In this document: piece by piece, positions 1 to 10,183 of the stretch
Position numbering within the stretch: the stretch's first letter is position 1
Layout: each line of letters opens with the position of its first letter
DNA from: Manihot esculenta
Taxonomy: Eukaryota; Streptophyta; Magnoliopsida; Malpighiales; Euphorbiaceae
Reading direction: 5' to 3'
Assembly (NCBI RefSeq): GCF_001659605.2
Contig: NC_035171.2
Location: 7,979,873-8,043,872 of the forward strand
Length of the DNA stretch: 64,000 nucleotides
Position numbers and translations under genes: made by a program
Notes under the pieces: model-generated
The model's input: the letters and a program-made list of their open reading frames with translations, nothing else
What the model was told of the DNA's origin: nothing
Databases searched by the model: none

Positions 1-64
1 CTTCCATCACTCAACACTTTGATTCTCGCTTCCAGTTACATGAAAGGTTCATTTCCTAATCAAG
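1..64 (+). CDS. LRR receptor-like protein gene, exon fragment (5' cut by window edge)
   Basis: Reads in frame from the first base as one leucine-rich repeat (LPSLNTLILASS...GSFPNQ) and ends CAAG followed by the splice donor GTATAG. The last codon is split after its first base (phase 1), and the main exon at 3546 and the mini-exon at 2257 both accept that phase. The repeat matches the segment that in plant multi-exon RLPs sits just before the LKNL...LCELK repeats. The signal peptide and earlier repeats lie to the left of the window. Seen: frame, donor and phase. Inferred: it belongs to the same gene as the downstream exons. Confidence 0.75.
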
Positions 65-1205
65 GTATAGTTTCAATAATTAATGACTATTATTAGTTCC
101 TCTTGTTTAAAGTGAAACAAATTAGTTATTAAAGTTATCATAATATTATTATCTCATATTTCATTTTAAATATTTTTATTTTTTTATTAAAATCATGAGA
201 AAATTCAAAAACCATTAGCTCTTTTAATTTAAAGCCAAACAAATTAGCCATTAAAATTTGATTTTATTAATAAAATGATAATTTCATATGCAACTTTATT
301 GTTTATTACTGATTGAATCACTACTATATATACTCTTAATCTTATTTTCAATTTTTTAAAATTATCCTTAAAATTTTATTTAATAAAATAAAATAAAATA
401 ATTTTATATTTAAATAAATATTTCATTCGTCACATACTTTGCTTTTTTATATATTAAAAAAAATAAAAAAAATTATTAATTTTTTAATTATATGTATCTT
501 AAAATATTAAATTTTATTAAATACTAAAAGATATTTTAAGAAATTTTTTAAAAATAAAATAAAATAAAATAGAATTATAATAGTGAATTTATATGTTATT
601 GTAGTAAAAAAAATAAACAATAATTTTAAAACAATTAAAAAAGAAAAACATAAATAAAAATTATGAGGGAATGGAGTATATGTTATATTTATATTTAAAA
701 TATATATAGATATAATATGTCTAAATACAATAAATATAATTTTTTTACTATTATGTTCTCACATTATATTTTTTTTAGCTGTCTTAAAATTATTATTTAA
801 TTTTTTTTATATTGAGTAATATACAAATTGATTACTATAATTTTATTTAATTTTATTTTATTTTTAATAAACTTTTTAAAATATTTTTTAATATTAAATA
901 AAATTTAATATATTTAAAATGAGTGTAATTGAAAAGTTAATAAAAAATTATATTTTTTAATATATATAAAAAAATAAAATATAAAAAAATTATAAAACAA
1001 TGAGTATATTTTTTTCTAATTTATAATTTATATATTTATTGAATAAATCTCTTATTTAAAATGTATTTGAAGGACCGGCATGTATTCAATAGATATATAA
1101 ATTAGAAAAATGTATTTCTAATCCATGTTTGATTAATTTTGAATTTATTTTTCTTACATTCATTTTATCATAACATTCTGTTTAGTTATACTACAATATT
1201 CTACA

Positions 1206-1280
1206 AAATTAAAGAATTTGAAGAATTTAACATTTTAAATATAAGTGATAATCGTTTCAACGGTACCCTATTATTTAAAT
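1206..1280 (+). pseudogene. Dead copy of the ELKNL LRR mini-exon
   Basis: Resembles the intact mini-exon at 2257 (KLKNLKNLTF... ISDNRFNGT) but the acceptor reads CTACAA instead of TGCAG, a TAA interrupts the frame after LTF, and the frame shifts just beyond it. It cannot be spliced or translated as an LRR. A tandem exon duplication that decayed is the simplest reading. Confidence 0.6.
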
Positions 1281-1844
1281 ATAAACTTTAAATCTGTTAT
1301 TTTTGTATTTATAAATTGATTTCTTTTTTAAAAAAATAAATGAATTTCTCAAATATTTTTATATATGATTTTACAAAACTATGTATAAATAAAAATATTT
1401 CTCTTCATTATTATATATTATGTATATACATAAATTCATATTTTGTATTAAAATAATATAATTAAAATTAAATTTATTTTGTATTAAAATAATATAATTA
1501 AAATTAAATTTTAAGATAAATAAAATGTAAATCATAATTTTATTAAAATATTTTTAAATAAAATAAATGTTTAGCTAATAACTAAAGTTTATACTTAAAA
1601 AGAAAAGTATTTTTTGTATATATATAATTGAGAAATATAATCTCCAGTGATATTTTTTTTAATATTGTTTATCATCATTATTAATTTATACGTTAAAATT
1701 TCAAATTAATATAAATATATAAAGTAGACTAAATTAAAAATATTAAAATCGATTAATATTTATTATTTGTTATGTGAATTAAAAAAATACACATAATTAA
1801 AAATTACATAAAATTTTAAATACATTTTCAAAGTTTTTTCTTAG

Positions 1845-1902
1845 GTGCTTTTACATCAGTTAAGACTTTCATTCGTGGCTACAATAATATGAAAGATTTT
1901 TA
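1845..1902 (+). pseudogene. Dead copy of the LTSL-type LRR exon
   Basis: Follows a usable acceptor (TTTCTTAG) and reads AFTSVKTFIRGYNNMKDF, resembling the exon fragment at 1-64 (LPSLNTLILASSYMKGSF). It then meets a TAA and has no proper donor. Short and diverged, so only moderately supported. Confidence 0.45.
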
Positions 1903-2016
1903 ATGAATGAAACTATATATATGAATGTATATATATTACAATCAAAACTATTAAATTAAATTATAATTTTGATAAAATATTTAACTTTTTTTTTCATTAT
2001 TTTTATTTAAATGCAG

Positions 2017-2168
2017 AATATTTTATAAGTTTTGAAAGATCGGTAAAGTTAGATATAAGTGGGAATAGATTCAATAAAAGCATATTATTATCATTAGAAG
2101 CTATTACATCACTCAACATTTAAACTCTTAGTGCCATGTTAAATTCAATGGAAGGTTCATTTGGTTTG
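2017..2168 (+). pseudogene. Dead fused LRR exon pair
   Basis: Preceded by ATGCAG. It reads FERSVKLDISGNRFNKSILL followed by EAITSLNI-stop-TLSAM..NSMEGSF, that is, one whole LRR plus a second one carrying a stop and a small deletion. It lies immediately upstream of the intact mini-exon, in the order expected for RLP repeats, so it was probably once part of a functional unit. Confidence 0.6.
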
Positions 2169-2256
2169 ATTAATCTTGAATTTTCTTTCCTCACCTTCAT
2201 TTTATTACAATTCATTCTATTATAACATTCTATTTTTTGTCCTACTATTTTTGCAG

Positions 2257-2325
2257 AATTAAAGAATTTAAACAATTTAACATTCTTGGATATAAGTAGT
2301 AACAGATTCAATGACACCTTATCAG
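2257..2325 (+). CDS. LRR mini-exon of the RLP gene (69 nt, phase 1 to phase 1)
   Basis: Flanked by an acceptor (TTTTTGCAG) and a donor (GTAAAC). It is 69 nt long and, read in phase 1, codes exactly one LRR (ELKNLNNLTFLDISSNRF...). Joined between the fragment at 1-64 and the exon at 3546 it gives the repeat order typical of this RLP group (..FPNQ / ELKNL.. / GLCGLKSL..). It is the only LRR-like stretch in the interval with both splice sites and an open frame. Skipping it would also keep the frame, so it could be alternative. No transcript evidence is available here. Confidence 0.65.
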
Positions 2326-2413
2326 GTAAACTTTAAATCTTTTATTTTTGTATTTATAAATTAATTTTTTTATAAAAAATAAATGAATTTCTCAAATATT
2401 TCTCTTCTTATAG

Positions 2414-2488
2414 ATTTTGAAAGATTAGAAAAGGTAGACATTAGTGGAAATAAATTTAATAAAAGCATTTTATTATCAATGTATATTT
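2414..2488 (+). pseudogene. Dead copy of the FERLE-type LRR exon
   Basis: After the acceptor CTTATAG it reads DFERLEKVDISGNKFNKSIL, close to the copy at 2017. The end (ATGTATATT) offers only a donor in the wrong phase for the next exon, and the frame stops shortly after. Listed as non-functional. Confidence 0.55.
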
Positions 2489-3545
2489 AATTTTTGAAAT
2501 TGTTTTCTTTACATTCATTCTACCACAATAAAAGTATCTTATTATCAAAAGTTATTTAAATCAATTTGAATTAAAACACAGTGGATTAATATTTAAGTTA
2601 TTTTAATATTTAAATAAATTATCCAATTAGTGAATTGTGTAAAAATTATTAATAATTATTTTTAATTCAACATAGTATGGTCACTGTAACGAGGTCATTA
2701 TAAAACTATTTGGATCGATTTTGGATCAACTGTTACGATTCGATTTTATTTTTAATATAATTTTTGTTAAAAAGACTAAAATTTTTGATTTTTTATTTAA
2801 TACTAACATTTAAATAATAATAATAATAATATTAAAATATATTATATATTGAGAAGCACGGTTGCACAATAAAGTGACACAAAATTATTTTGATCAGTTT
2901 TAATTGGGCTCTTACAATCGGTTATGATTTTGATACAATAATAATATTAATATTAAAATGTATTATATACAATTCTTAATAAAAATATTATATTATTTTA
3001 TATATAGTTATTAATTATATAATTTTAATTAAAAAGTGCACGTATATTTAATATATAAAATATATTATATTATTAATATATAATTCAATTACGTAATTAA
3101 AAATTATAATTAAATATTATTCTTTTACTAATATTACTTATAAAATTCGAGATTTATTAGAATAATTATGTTTAAAATAAATTAATTAAATAATTTTAAT
3201 AAATTAAAAATATAATATAATTATAATTATATACTATTTAGTGCTATTATTTTGTATATTTTTTTAAAAATTAAGATAGTTGTAGAGTTTTATGATCACA
3301 TTATAAATTTTTTAAAATCAAATTTTATGTATATGGTTTAAAAAGTGAGTTTCGTTAATATATATATATATATATATATATAGCACTCGCAAATAGATAT
3401 ATAAAAGAATATATAAAAAAAAGCTAATAATACATTTTCAATGATATCATACACAAAATAATAGTTAAATACATTTTGGGCACTAATTAAATTCTAAATT
3501 TTTCTTAAAAAAAATTTTCATTTGCTTAATATTTTTCTATCTTAG
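2489..3545 (+). other. RLP intron, AT-rich
   Basis: No coding signal apart from the terminal acceptor (TTTTTCTATCTTAG) before 3546. Contains an (AT)n microsatellite at about 3358-3382, a (TAA)n run near 2816, and two loosely similar stretches near 2690-2760 and 2860-2935. Confidence 0.6.
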
Positions 3546-5665
3546 GATTATGCGGACTGAAAAGTTTGGTTGAGTTGAATCTCCGAAGAAATCAATTTTC
3601 TGGCCCTCTTCCAGAATGTATTGGCAACTTGACCAACCTCCAATTTCTTGATCTGTCATTCAATCAGTTGAGTGGCAACATTCAATCTATTGTTTCTGAA
3701 CTCACCTCCCTCAAGTATTTGCTTCTTTCTGGCAATGAGTTTGAAGGCTCATTCTCATTTAGCGCTTTGGCTAACCACTCAAAACTTGAATTATTTATAC
3801 TCTCTCCTGGAAGTAGCAGGCTAGAACTGGAAACAGAAAATCCAACATGGTTTCCTGCATTTCAACTCAAGTACATTCAATTATCAAATTGCAACTTAAA
3901 TGTGAGAACTAGAGCAATTCCTAGCTTTCTTCGTTACCAGCATGACATACGCTTTATTGATCTTTCTCATAATACGTTGGTTGGAACGTTCCCCACTTGG
4001 ATCTTACAAAATAATTCCAAGTTAGTAGTTATGAATTTGAGAAACAACTCATTCACAGGAACATTTCAGCTGCCCAATTTCAAGCATGATCTCGTTCAGT
4101 TAGATATTTCGAGCAATAATCTCACTGGTATGCTGCCGAAGGAGTTTGGCTTGGTCCTCCCAAGACTAGAATATATAAACATGTCGAGGAATAATTTCGG
4201 TGGTAATGTTCCTTCTTCAATCAGTGAGACGCCAACACTATCTACTCTGGATTTATCCCATAATAATTTCTCGGGAGAGTTGCCAGGAAGTCTGTTTGCT
4301 AATTGTACCATGTTTTGTGCACTGATTCTATCAAACAACAATTTTCAAGGTAACGTTTTTCCTCAGGATATGGACTTGAGAAGCATGACGGTATTGGATA
4401 TGAAAAACAACAACTTCAGTGCGATGGTAGGGGCAGACTTGTTGAATAGCCGCAGCCTATCAAGCCTCAATTTTTTTGACATATCCAATAACAAGGTATC
4501 CGGTCCAATTCCCAAACTTCTGTGTAATCTGACCGATCTTGTCTTTTTAGATCTCTCAAAAAATAGGTTGTATGGGTCTATGCCTTCCTGCTTCAATTCT
4601 TCATATTTGCACTTTCTGTTTTTACAAAAGAACAATCTAAGTGGACCCATACCCCATGAGCTTCTCAGAAGTCCTAATTTAGTGGCACTTGATCTGAGAG
4701 ATAACAATTTTTCTGGAAATATTCCATCTTGGATCGGTCAGTTCTCTGAATTGCAAGTGCTTTCATTGGGAGGGAATGCATTACACGGCCGTATTCCTAA
4801 TCAGTTGTGTGAATTAAGAAATGCGAATATAATGGATCTTTCACGCAACTTACTTTTTGGTTCCGTACCTGCATGCTTTAGTAACATTTCTTTTTGCGAT
4901 AATATATCATTTGAGATGATAGAAGTAGTTGATATTCCGAATTTTATGATTATCTATTTGAATAATCCCGATCAAATCGCTCTTAATCTCCATTTGCCAT
5001 GGGTAGATTGGGATTATTCAGAACTTGTGGAAGTGGAATTTGCAACGAAATATAGATACAACTCCTACAAGGGTGATATTATCAACTCAATGGCAGGAAT
5101 AGATCTATCATGCAATGAGTTAAGTGGCAGCATTCCTCAAGAAATTGGAGACCTGCATGAAATTCGATCATTGAATTTGTCTCACAATCATATAACAGGA
5201 TCTATACCTGTCAGTTTTTCAAATCTAAGGAGTTTAGAGAGCTTAGATCTTGGCAACAATAATTTGAGTGGTGAAATCCCCAGTGAACTAGTTGCGCTGA
5301 CCTTTTTGGGAACTTTCAATGTTTCATACAACAATTTATCAGGTAGGGTTCCTGATGGAGCGCAATTTGGAACTTTCGATGAAAACAATTACAGAGGTAA
5401 TCCTGGTCTTTGTGGACAACGCATTCATAAGAGCTGCAAAAGTGATGAAGCTCCACAAACACCGACACCATCTGCTGATGTAGAAGAGGAAGATGAAGGG
5501 GGTATTGATATGGTGTGGTTCTATTGGAGTTTCAGTGGAGCCTATGTCACAATCCTATTGGTGTTGGCAGCAATCCTCCGCATCAACAGGCATTGGCGCA
5601 TGTTGTGGTTTTATTATGTTGATGTTTGTATTTATTCAATTTCCATATGGGTTTGTCGGAACTGA
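3546..5665 (+). CDS. LRR receptor-like protein, main 3' exon (ectodomain, transmembrane segment, short tail)
   Basis: The exon opens after an AG acceptor with GA TTA TGC GGA CTG (GLCGLKSL), continuing the split codon of the upstream exon, and runs open to TGA at 5663-5665. It encodes about 18 plant-type extracellular LRRs (LxxLxLxxNxxxGxIP), an island of roughly 65 residues without LRRs (starting near ISFCDN), then four closing LRRs. After these come the LRR C-terminal cap (NPGLCG), an acidic juxtamembrane stretch (DVEEEDEGGID), one hydrophobic helix (WFYWSFSGAYVTILLVLAAI) and a short basic tail. There is no kinase, which separates RLPs from LRR kinases. Known for the family: plasma-membrane receptors that work with kinase partners in immunity or development. 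The ligand cannot be inferred. The AUG lies upstream of the window. Confidence 0.9.
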
Positions 5666-6179
5666 TTTCAAGCAATAGTCTGACGGAAAGACACATTGTA
5701 ATACAATATATATATATATTTGGTTTTAATGTTGATGTTGCCCTTATTTTGCTTCTGGTAGAATTCTGGTTTCTAAGGATGTTGGTCTAGTGGAAATGGA
5801 AGAACCTTAGGGCAATATGGATACTGCTCTCTAGTGTTTAGGAAGCAAAAGAACTCTAGATTGATGCAATTTTACAGGACTGGTTCTTGGGTTTACTTTG
5901 CTGCAAGAATGCTAGGGCCATGAGGTGCTTTCATGGCTTCTGAATGACGGAGTGAGCAAATAAAAAGGTCAGAAGAATATGGAATGCAAGGGAAGATTCA
6001 TTCGCTGTACCAGATATGTTATTTCAAGCCGAATATCTTATCTTTTAGCTGTATTTTTTTTTATATTTAACTATTGTTCTAATTTTTGCAAATCTTTATT
6101 GTGGTTTGGATAGTGTTGTTAGTACTTTGTGTTTCTTGGAATTTGCTGCTTGATTTTCTAACGTGTACTCTAAATGTTT

Positions 6180-6321
6180 CCCCTTAATTTATATTTAAAA
6201 AATAGTAAAATGTTACTTTTAACATTCTATATAAACTCTTCCATTTTAATCCCCTTAATTTATATTTAAAAAATAGTAAAATGTTACTTTTAACATTCTA
6301 TATAAACTCTTCCATTTTAAT
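6180..6321. repeat. Tandem duplication, 2 x 71 bp
   Basis: Two copies (6180-6250 and 6251-6321), each starting CCCCTTAATTTATATTTAAA and ending CCATTTTAAT. They look identical by eye, so the duplication is recent. Confidence 0.85.
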
Positions 6322-6699
6322 TTTTAAAAATTGGCTAAAATTACTGTCAATTTATTTAAAATTTAAACATTTAGATTAAAATACAAAATATTGTAAATGT
6401 TTTGCCTTTTTCATATACTTGATCATCAATTTATAATTAAAAAATAATAGCAATAATATATGTGGCATACTAGTTAGATCATCAAATTTAGAATTTTGCA
6501 GATTAATTAAAATTATACTCAAAAGTAAATGTTGAGTTAATTAAATTAAAATTAAAACAATTGATTTAAAATATAAATATAGGTAAATATTGGGTCTTTT
6601 TGGATCAATTGGCCTTTTTTTTAATTACAAATTCGATATGATTATGTGTAATCCTAATTTTGCCACTGCATTTAGTTAACAAGCGAAAGTGATTTATTA

Positions 6700-6704
6700 A
6701 TTAA
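6700..6704. repeat. Left target-site duplication of the Athila-like element (ATTAA)
   Basis: ATTAA abuts the LTR start TGATGG here and recurs at 16885-16889 directly after the other LTR end TATCA. This is the 5-bp duplication made by Ty3/gypsy integrases. Confidence 0.9.
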
Positions 6705-7922
6705 TGATGGACGTCGAAACCACCAAAAATAAATTCCTGCTTTAAAATAAAATTTGTGATAGTGGTAAACAGGGTCGATTCCACAGAGACTGGTTAAATA
6801 GATTAATTCTATCGAATGAAATAAAATAAAGTAAAATAAAACTAAATAGAATAAAATGGGGGGGTTTTGAATATAGAGGAATAAATAGAATCAATTTAAA
6901 AGAAGAACCAATTTAAATTTAAAAGAGAGAATCAAGATGAGACACATTCAGTTAAAGGAATAATTTTAGTTCCAGTTTTTATGGGTTGATCACGGATACA
7001 AAATAATCTCAAATTAATTAATAAATCAGTTATAGATATCGAAGACGCTTCAGGTATCAAATCCTTTCTTAATTTTAAACTAGTTAAGAGACGCTCGTTA
7101 ACTAGCCCTAACTCTTGGACAACCGTAGGAGACGCTCCTAGAATTTAATCCAATTATTGCATTAAGAATTAAAAGGACCTGATTCTAACTAATAAACGTG
7201 AGACGCTCGGTTCATTTAAGTTAGATTATATTATTCCTTAGGAAGGCTTTACGCAACCTACTTCACTACCTATTTCAGTTTAGTTAAACAATTACGGATT
7301 TAACTAACCTGAATAGCAGTCTACCATCCTAGCAATTGAGCAATGGCGCCTTAATGCAACAATCCACAGAATGATATTAAACAATAAACACAGGAATAAT
7401 ATAAATACTAATAATTGAGAAACTATAAAATTACATCAATCTCACAACCCGTTTAACTGGAACTTTTAATTATCCTCTAACTGATAAGAGTAATTTAGCC
7501 ACACAAGTTCATGACTAAAATAGGAGATGAAAGATAAGATCAGATATCAGATACATCAGAATGCCCCTTTTTATAGTACTAAGAGTCCTAACCCAAATAT
7601 AAGTATCTAAAATCAAAATTGAGTACAGTTTGGCAGATAAGATTTATCTGTTTGGTTCCCGGATTTGAAGCTGGCTTTGTTTGTCAAGTATAGTTGTGCC
7701 CATAATGCAGTCCATAACACAGCCCATCTAGAGTATCCTTTTATGAATTTGATTGTGGCCACCTTTTATCTCAGAGTGTGGATTCCAAATTGGATTTTTC
7801 TTGTTATCCTCCAATCCTACCAAGATAACGAAATTTAAACAAATCAATCTGTTTTAAACGAAATCAAATTCAATATCTAGATATTTTATAATATTAAAGA
7901 TGCATAATTGTGCATATTATCA
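6705..7922 (-). repeat. 3' LTR of the Athila-like element
   Basis: 1218 bp. On the plus strand it starts TGATGGACGTCG and ends GCATATTATCA, so on the element strand it runs TGATAA...CCATCA. It matches the right copy almost perfectly. It contains the conserved TATA motif (TTTTTATA on plus at 7568-7575). Confidence 0.95.
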
Positions 7923-9095
7923 AATCCCCACACTTAGATCAGACTTGCCCTCAAGTATGTACTCATTACTCAGAAAGGACTCACAAAATCTCCCCATAAT
8001 CAATTGCTCACAAAGTTAACTCAACTTATTTCAAATAACCCGCATTTCATAGCAAAATCTCATCAATGTATACAAATCATAAAAGGAATATCAACACAAT
8101 CTTCAAAAGCTGAAATGTAGCAAACTCAATATGTGATCATGCAATTAAGTTCCATCAAATTCTTAGCATAAAGAAACATATACCCAACCAACCAAGAAAG
8201 TCTTTTAAAATTATAATTTTTACCAGGAACCAGGAATCCATTTTTTATTTATTTTATCATTTTTTTTATGGTTTTGGTTCGAGATTTTTTTCGGCTCCTA
8301 CGAGGGTATACTCTCCCAACACTGATTTTCTCCATTCACAAGGAACATCCCTTACTTAAGGGGAATGGGCCCGACCCACCCAAACCAACCAGTGATGGTA
8401 AACCATATTATTAGTGGTATGTTTCGAATTATTGACGGCCCCTACGGGGTATAATTCTCCCAACCACTAACTTTTTCCATCCACAAGAGACATCCCTTGC
8501 TTAAAGGGATCAAATGCCGTACCATTTGAACCAGTTAATGTTGGTAAACCACTCAAAAAGAAATTAATTTTTTTTTTTTTAGTTCTCTGGATAGTAGTAT
8601 CAAGACTCACTGCAGCAGGTGAAAGTAGAATTTCAAAATGCACTATTGGTCTTTTATCAAGCAATATTAATTCACTTAAACATAAGTTTGCACATTTCAA
8701 ACCATAAAGAAAATGCTAGAATTGCTTAATGATCTGCATAAAAAGATAAGAGAATGCTACTTATGCCAGCTACCTAAAATAATTCAATTTAACTCTGAAA
8801 GTCAACTTTTATTTTATTTTTAATTTTTAAAATTTTTTTCTTTAAGGAGATAAACAAATCAAATAAAACAAAAAGAACAATTAAAACTAAAACAAATGAA
8901 CAAACTAAATTAAAACTGAAACAAGTGAACAAACTCTCCCCCACACTAGGATCACAATGTCCTCAATGTGATAAAAGAACAAGACAACCAAAGCAGATAT
9001 ATGTGCAGCTTTTCCTCCACACTTGGGTCACAATAAATAAATAAATAAATAAATAAAAAGAGTTTAGAATAGGACCAGGAAGGATGTCAAGATTC
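7923..9095 (-). other. Non-coding 3' region of the Athila-like element, with repeated polypurine-tract-like sites
   Basis: No open frame of note. Directly next to the 3' LTR lies a purine tract on the element strand (AAGTGTGGGGATT), the expected start site for plus-strand DNA. Two relatives occur upstream in the element, at about 8938-8975 (CCCCCACACTAGGATCA on plus) and 9014-9030 (CCTCCACACTTGGGTCA). A diverged duplication of about 130 bp lies at 8276-8404 and 8418-8553. The region is otherwise rich in short A/T runs. Confidence 0.7.
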
Positions 9096-9827
9096 CTACT
9101 GCCGCTGTCGGTATTGAGATCGAATTGTAGCCCGCACATCGCTAATGTTGTTTGCTAAGCGTGCTAGATGAGTGGCAACACGCTCCAATATTTTTTCAAA
9201 TCGACTCTCCATCTGATCAATTCTGGTGTTGAGGGCCTGTAAAGCTTGTTGAGCGTCAAATGGAGGATTAGCCATGGTTGAGGCAACAGGAGCTGTGCGT
9301 AAAGCACTTCCTTTTTGGAAGACTCGATCGGACCGCGCGATGATGGGACCTGCTCTTTCGTTTGCATGTGTAAATCGAAGATTACCGTTCAATCGTGATG
9401 GAGCCGGAGGTAAGTGATGTCTGCCCCTCCCAAGTCGTGTCCGGGTACCAGCAACAGAAGTATTTACCACAGTCGGATTATTGGTAGGAGACTGGTCTGC
9501 TGAAGAGGTGGAAGTGGAGTGATACAAGTCAGAAAGTGGTTCCCCGTTGGTGGTGGCGGAGGGTTGTGGACTAGCGCGAGGTGGTGGCTTGGCACGTGGG
9601 TTGGTGTCCGCAATGGACGTGTGTGAGGGATTCAAGGCAGGTTGCACAATGCGAGACAGCAGAGAATGAGCGGCGGCAATGGAATCGAGTGGAGCTTGCA
9701 CGCGGACGGTGGCGGATGTCAGCGATGGAGAGGTGGTGGCGGTAGCGGGTGTTGGCGGGTTGCGACCGGTAAAGGTACGAACTCGCCGGCTGTCAGGGGT
9801 GGCGGTGGAGCGTCGTTTGGGAGCCAT
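9096..9827 (-). CDS. Second frame of the Athila-like element, in the env-like position, function unknown
   Basis: Probable start MAPKRRSTATPDSRRV; a longer frame begins 11 codons upstream, but this Met has the better context. About 243 residues: basic N-terminus, a long Ala/Thr/Ser/Pro-rich low-complexity middle, and a C-terminal amphipathic stretch (NTRIDQMESRFEKILERV) that could form a coiled coil. No hydrophobic membrane segment or signal peptide is visible, so although Athila elements are known for an env-like gene here, nothing in this protein shows envelope function. It may be a shortened or replaced ORF. It lies 357 bp after gag-pol in element order. Intact, like the rest of the element. 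Confidence 0.55.
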   Translation of the reverse strand: MAPKRRSTATPDSRRVRTFTGRNPPTPATATTSPSLTSATVRVQAPLDSIAAAHSLLSRIVQPALNPSHTSIADTNPRAKPPPRASPQPSATTNGEPLSDLYHSTSTSSADQSPTNNPTVVNTSVAGTRTRLGRGRHHLPPAPSRLNGNLRFTHANERAGPIIARSDRVFQKGSALRTAPVASTMANPPFDAQQALQALNTRIDQMESRFEKILERVATHLARLANNISDVRATIRSQYRQRQ

Positions 9828-10183
9828 GGGTGATTTGTGGCTGTAAGTGAGAAGAGACAAAAGGGAAATTAGATGAAAAAAGTTTAAAATAAAGGGTAAA
9901 AAAGGGAAAAGAATAAATAAATAAATTTAAACCTAATTCCACCTCGTATTTCCAAAACACACCCATAAATATAAGATCACCTATCTGTAGAATGTTCCAT
10001 TCTGGAAAAAAAAACACTTACCGCCGGAGAAGATGATTGAAAATAAAAAAATAAATAAAATAAATAATAATAAAAAAATAAATAAATAAATAATAAAATA
10101 AAATAAATAAATAAAACAAAATAAAATTGAAAGAGTAGTTCTAATTTAAAGTCTTAGCTAGACTTCACTTCTCTGCAAGTTAG

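Larger units (their letters stand above)
65..2256 (+). other. RLP intron region, AT-rich, with relic LRR exons
   Basis: Begins with the donor GTATAG and is strongly AT-rich. It carries at least three broken LRR-exon copies (listed separately), all in the direction of the gene. Nothing else gene-like is visible. The short reverse frame near 2120-2317 is only the complement of the LRR-like DNA. Confidence 0.65.
5666..6704. other. 3' flank of the RLP gene
   Basis: The first 400 or so bases are less AT-rich than what follows and look like 3' untranslated sequence (an ACAATATATATATAT stretch near 5700 is a possible polyadenylation signal). Beyond about 6060 the DNA is AT-rich intergenic sequence. 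It includes a 71-bp perfect tandem duplication and ends with the ATTAA target site of the Athila-like insertion. No other gene seen. Confidence 0.5.

Noticed and set aside
3566..3568. TTG as translation start of the LRR protein
   Set aside because: The frame is open upstream to the splice acceptor at 3545 and continues the LRR; this is an internal exon, not a start.
4096..4707. Reverse frames opposite the RLP exon
   Set aside because: Antisense shadows of the LRR coding exon; the plus frame has clear LRR periodicity.
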